The notes beneath the pieces are model-generated. The model ran no database searches. It was not told the origin of the DNA and worked only from the letters and a program-made list of their open reading frames with translations. The translations under genes were made by a program, and so were the position numbers. A stretch of 64,000 nucleotides of DNA from Ligula intestinalis (taxonomy: Eukaryota; Platyhelminthes; Cestoda; Diphyllobothriidea; Diphyllobothriidae), in NCBI GenBank assembly GCA_036362985.1, contig JAYGXS010000004.1, forward strand, positions 23,447,507-23,511,506, written 5' to 3'. Positions 59,692-64,000 of the stretch are shown piece after piece (position 1 is the stretch's first letter; every line of letters starts with the position of its first letter).

Positions 59692-60048
59692 CTGAAAGGG
59701 AAGAAACAGTGGAAGTTCGTGAGGTAAAGGCGAAAACAAGTGTCAGGAAGACACATGTGTACAGAGATAAACACATGGACTGCTTACAATGATAGCCGTT
59801 GTACAGTCAAGTCGGGCAAGTTGTACCTGATCTGACTGACGATATAATACCCCGACCACAGTCGTAAAATTAAAACTAATAGGATAAGACTACGTGTACT
59901 GTTGTCGCAGCGTCTTCAGAAAACTGTAACATTGTAGGCCTGAAATCACTGGCATTGGTAGAGTCTGGTTCAATTTCAGAGTGTCAAGCAGCTGACTACT
60001 CCAAATGCTAAGAAACAGAGTATTTTGAGAGGACCATTCTCAACATAA

Positions 60049-60200
60049 ACGAGGCTGATTAGAATGACCATTTCTGTCTCGTTAGCCGTCATCAGCCAGT
60101 CATATTTAACCGTAATTGATGCCTGATCCACGACTTGAACACGTGATGTTTTGATCAGAAGTCTAACACTTGAATCACCGAGTCATTGTAGTTGCTCTTG
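60049..60200 (-). mobile_element. tRNA-derived SINE, family 1 copy
   Basis: It reads antisense tail gaggctgattagaatgacca, then agccgtcatcagccagtc, then antisense head (tgaatcaccgagtcattgta). It faces a second copy 126 bp away in the opposite orientation. Confidence 0.75.
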
Positions 60201-60325
60201 CCTTGGCCGGCACTGCGGCTGCTGGCGGGGCTCGAGAGTGAGCCGAAGGCGGAGCAGAACAAGTGAATTCCGTTAGAGTTCATCAACGACTGTCAATATC
60301 TCCCTATCTAAACGAGCAAGACAAC

Positions 60326-60482
60326 CAGTCCGTGGCTCAATGGTTAGAGAGTTAACCTTCTGATCGAAAAATCGCGGGTTCGAACCTCGGGTGGGGCATC
60401 ACTTGGTGTTGCGTATGACTGGCTGATGACAGCTTATGACCCAGAAATGGCCATTCCAGCCTCTTTTGTCGTTGCCGGTAAT
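60326..60482 (+). mobile_element. tRNA-derived SINE, family 1, best copy
   Basis: It has an A box (cgtggctcaatggttagaga), a B box (cgggttcgaacctcgg) and a tail (gaaatggccattccagcctc, ttttgtcgttgccggtaat). It is not a functional tRNA gene, because the acceptor stem does not close and the tail is repetitive. Confidence 0.85.
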
Positions 60483-61313
60483 GCCATCTGACTTGAGTTA
60501 ATATTTCTGACGGAAACCTTCCCCATTACTGTTCCTCGACCTATCATTGTAGCCATTGTGGGACTGCTGGTGGAGATCGGGAGTGAGCCCACAAGCAGTA
60601 AAGGACGAATGACTCCCTTAGCTTATCGGTGAGCGTCCATCCAACAAAGAGTAAGTCTACTGGCGGAAAATAAAAATAAAAACTACTACGTAAACGGAAA
60701 CAGACATCTTTTTGCAAATCTGCGGTTGCTGGCCAGCCATACCTGCGCCCTCTGGCTCGAAGCCAGAGCCTTGGGTTGGTGTAGATCGGTGAACGTCTCC
60801 CCCCCCCACTACAACTGAGATATGACGGCATAAAACAGCGCAAGGCAGGGTAGTGCATCAGGAGACTATGCAGTCGGTGTACTGTCTTCTACATTTTCTG
60901 GGGGAAAGACTACCTAGCAACTGATATAATGGGGTACGTTACGTGACATGATGTCTTGATTATAAACAGTAGGTTATTGCTAACGATAACGAACTGGAAA
61001 ACGCTCCGGCATGTAAAGAATGAACCTAAGCTCGTACGGAAGCACAGATATAGATTGCGCACAAGCCGGCAACTACTTTGCGCACTCAATATGTACACCT
61101 TAGGAACAGGGTTGGCCATTTCAACAGAAAGGAAGTAATCTATCAGTATCAGTTGTAATGAAGTCTACTGTGGTCCCAGAAATGGTCTCTACTTCTTCTT
61201 CCTCTTCCGGGGACGATTTAAGGAATATTTTATCTGGACCTCAAATTTTTTCGCACATTGAAAGAGCTCTATGCATCCGCATACATGAACACCAGTTAAG
61301 GGTGAGGTGACGG

Positions 61314-61402
61314 GACCACCTATCGGAGGTTGCCATGCGCACACTGGACACATGGCAGGCGCATGTGTCCAGTGTGTGCATGGCAACGTCCGATAGGTGG
61401 TC
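61314..61402. repeat. Near-perfect 41-bp hairpin
   Basis: 61314-61354 (gaccacctatcggaggttgc and on) pairs with 61362-61402 in 39 of 41 positions across a 7-base loop. It is surrounded by non-repeat sequence as far as I can see. Confidence 0.95.
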
Positions 61403-62827
61403 TGCGCATGTATAAGACTTGTTAACATGGCAGGCGGTTGCAAGAGAAAAAACCCAAATCGTTGGTGCCTGCCCAACTAGGAAGGACCGCGAATTTTCTG
61501 AAGGCAATGCACTCAGACGAGGCATGCATCAACAGGCATATCGATTTGGATGTGAACTACAAACATCTCAAGATCAGGTGGACACCAAAACAGCCAGCAC
61601 CGATCGCATGATCAAATGCGGGTGATAACTATTCCCTCCCCCGGACTGCATGATTACACGCGGATGACAGCCATCTTTCTCCACTGACCGCAAAATTAAA
61701 TGTGGGTGAAGATTATCTTCCTACGCGTTGACCCGCCGTAGAATCTGGTGTTAGTCATCGCTTTGAGTTAACTGATTTCGCAAGACCTTCATTTGTCTGA
61801 CGAGCTGGGGAACCAGACTCAAAATTCACAATAAATCTTATGCTTTTCCGAAGGATATTATCGCTAACAATATACATCGCTTGGGATGCTGACATTTCAA
61901 TACAGTAGGTTATGTAATTCCTGATACGGGGCATTTCGAATGGCATGCATTTTATGTATCAGCTCAGTGTCCCTGCGAAGCCTTTTTCCCATATAGAATA
62001 TGTGTCCAGCATAGTCCATTAACGTAGCTGTTTGCGATTTGCGGCGGAAATCACTGTTATTTTGTAATCAAGCGATTTCAATAAATGTAAGAGACTACAC
62101 ATGAATACTTGCGTATATTTTTCTAACAGACAGTATTAATCTAAAATAATAATGACTTTACCAAGACAGCCCTCAACAATTGGAAGCTTGATTTTTCGTG
62201 CTAGGTAAATCGAGTAAGACGAGAGGTAACTAACAATTAGAATTAGCAAATCGACAAAATTGTACGCCCTCAAAAGAATTAACTATCTACGGTAATTCCT
62301 ATTAACGTACTCTCAAATTCCTGCTACATGAAAATATCTTACCAGTAAATGCCAAAAGAACTCAAGACGAAGCTTTCAATTTAACTTTTGAGCGGGTGGC
62401 AATATGCTTTTGTGCGGACTAGATAAAATGAGCACAAATTTAGCCGGGTAAGAAAAAATTCCGGTACTTATACGCCCATTCTGTAGCATACTGGTAACCG
62501 TATAAGGGGACCTAAACGTTAGTAAATAAGACGCAAATGGTTTTTATAAAACGCGAATTTTTAGTTTTGTCGATTGCGACAGAAAAACATATCAATATCT
62601 ATCTATTAAAATGCAGAAGCGAAAGAGTTGGATTTTTCCCCGGAAAATATGAAGCGGGCATGACTCAACAAAAAACACCAGTACAGCAACGTTTTGAGCA
62701 ACAACTAATAAGAGGTGCTTTTTAATTGATCATGCGCACACTCGTCCCAAGAACTTTGCTTTCCTTGATGATTAGATTTCATACTCCAATGAGACAACAG
62801 CAATGACTCAAACCGCCAATTCGAAAA

Positions 62828-62983
62828 CTAGCTACTTCGATAGAAACACACGCATGCCCGCACTGCATGCCACGAAAATGGCCATAGTGCTCCTGCAGGA
62901 GCTGATTGGTCCACGTCTGCCATAAGTTGCGCGGTCCTTCAAGGAAGTTCTCTTGAAGCGGATTGGGCAGAATAATAGCCAAC
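62828..62983 (-). CDS. Possible internal exon, unidentified
   Basis: After a cctgttcag acceptor (antisense of 62984-62992) the minus strand reads LAIILPNPLQENFLEGPRNL, then WQTWTNQLLQEHYGHFRGMQ. The composition looks protein-like, but no clear donor follows and I do not recognise the family. It could belong to a gene upstream of, or part of, the membrane-protein gene. Confidence 0.2.
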
Positions 62984-63597
62984 CTGAACAGGATGCCACG
63001 AATACGTGCAGCTTTTCAATGAGAACGACTTACAGGTTTTTACTAAATTTCCTCGTGGCCGATCGTGTTCTCTCTGTTTTGCCGCGTTGGTGTTCGGGAT
63101 AAGAGTCAAGCAAGCGTGCACTTCATGTAAATCCCAAGTAACAGGTCGGCTCATAACACATCCTCTTGATATACAAGTAATGGTATGCTTATCATATTGA
63201 ATCGCTTAACTATACTCCAATCTCCCAGTGACTGATGGAGCTCTTGACATGTAACCCGGTGAAAACTGTTACTTTCATGGCATTGCTATTCACGAACAAA
63301 AGGAAAAACAGCTGCCGCAGTTAACCGAATCTGAAACGTAGAATTTACAGTAAACCCATGTGAAATTGTTTCGCAACACAATCAAACATCGAAGAGTTGT
63401 TACGTTAATTCTTTAAGAAGGGTTATCCCGAAAATTATTGAGATGTTTTTAAATGTAATTTCGCCTATGTTGTTTTAGTTACTCACTTGTTCGCATGGAG
63501 TAAGTTTTCTCATTCGACAGAAATATTCGAGCTTTCGAGATGTTTGCCTTACCAAAATACCGTTATTGCTAAACAAAATAACATTATTTGAGAACAT

Positions 63598-63700
63598 GCG
63601 ACCGCTGGGACAAGACATTCATTCCCTTGACGTTTCCACTACCGTAGTGGATCCTACATCAGAGATATTAGCAGAAACGGACAATTCATGCACAGAGAAT
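63598..63700 (+). mobile_element. MITE-like element, GATCGCTGG family, diverged copy
   Basis: It contains catgcgaccgctgggacaag, then ccttgacgtttccac and tacatcagagatattagcag, in family order. Confidence 0.55.
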
Positions 63701-64000
63701 AGCAATATGCATAGAATACAGTCACTATGCTACTGCACACTTATGACAAGTAAAAACTCCATTATCGGGGATAGTTGACCGTTTGTGCGCTAATTGTTTG
63801 ATTGCCAGCGTGCGGGCGTGACCTCCTGAACTTTCATCACATGTGGTTGAACTGGACGTGATGACTGCTCGACCATCTGGTTCCCCGGCGTTGGCGTTGG
63901 TTGACGCATTGGTCTGTGCGCTCCCCGAGAGGCGACTTGCTTTGGCGAAATTGAGCCTTAGGTCAAAATATGGATTGCGCAGGCCGTTGCACTCGTTTGT

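Larger units (their letters stand above)
59692..64000. other. Region expected to hold 5' exons of the membrane protein
   Basis: SINE copies, one strong hairpin and one MITE copy are present. The exon upstream of 59691 must end in phase 1. I could not place it with confidence. Confidence 0.4.

Noticed and set aside
60326..60400. tRNA gene on the plus strand
   Set aside because: A and B boxes are present, but the sequence continues into a repeated tail shared with other copies and the acceptor stem does not close. It is a SINE.
1..64000. CRISPR array or bacterial operon
   Set aside because: No regularly spaced identical repeats were found. Spliced genes and eukaryotic retroelements exclude a prokaryotic source.

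Overview
The window is eukaryotic nuclear DNA, most likely from a parasitic flatworm and probably a repeat-rich tapeworm. This rests on four observations: genes split by both very short (31-37 nt) and kilobase-long introns; a run of symmetric 30-nt exons like flatworm micro-exon genes; degenerate Penelope, CR1-like, hAT and Helitron elements; and two tRNA-derived SINE families. All translations and splice joins were made by hand, and no database search was run.

Layout. From about 1.96 to 15.4 kb (+) lies a micro-exon-type gene. It has six 30-nt exons plus exons of 138 and 93 nt, all in the same phase, built by repeated duplication of an exon with its flanking intron. From 15.95 to 17.9 kb there is a decayed LINE on the minus strand. 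From 18.08 to 30.0 kb there is one 11.9-kb hAT transposon with matching terminal inverted repeats and an imperfect 8-bp target duplication. Its transposase gene is interrupted by a CR1-like LINE, which is itself interrupted by a Penelope-like element flanked by inverted repeats. A small DUF4806-like gene with 31- and 35-nt introns sits in the same interior.

From 30.1 to 42.7 kb is the gene-dense part. It holds the last exons of an unidentified plus-strand gene, the last exons of an unidentified minus-strand gene, a complete ISCA2 gene (31682-32149) and, 148 bp downstream, a complete WRAP53/TCAB1 gene (32298-42704, 8 exons, 646 codons, every splice phase consistent). ISCA2 acts in late mitochondrial iron-sulfur cluster assembly. 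WRAP53 carries telomerase RNA and scaRNAs to Cajal bodies. Their close head-to-tail spacing would fit polycistronic transcription resolved by trans-splicing, which is an inference.

From 42.7 to 51.6 kb is a repeat field: fold-back MITEs, SINE pieces and a decayed Helitron with a recognisable 3' end. From 51.67 to beyond 59.69 kb (-) lie the last four exons of a multi-pass membrane protein with a C-terminal PPAY motif. Its introns hold SINEs and fold-back elements, including a nested palindrome about 1.1 kb long. Beyond 59.7 kb I see SINEs, a near-perfect 41-bp hairpin and no secure gene; the 5' exons of the membrane protein should lie there or outside the window.
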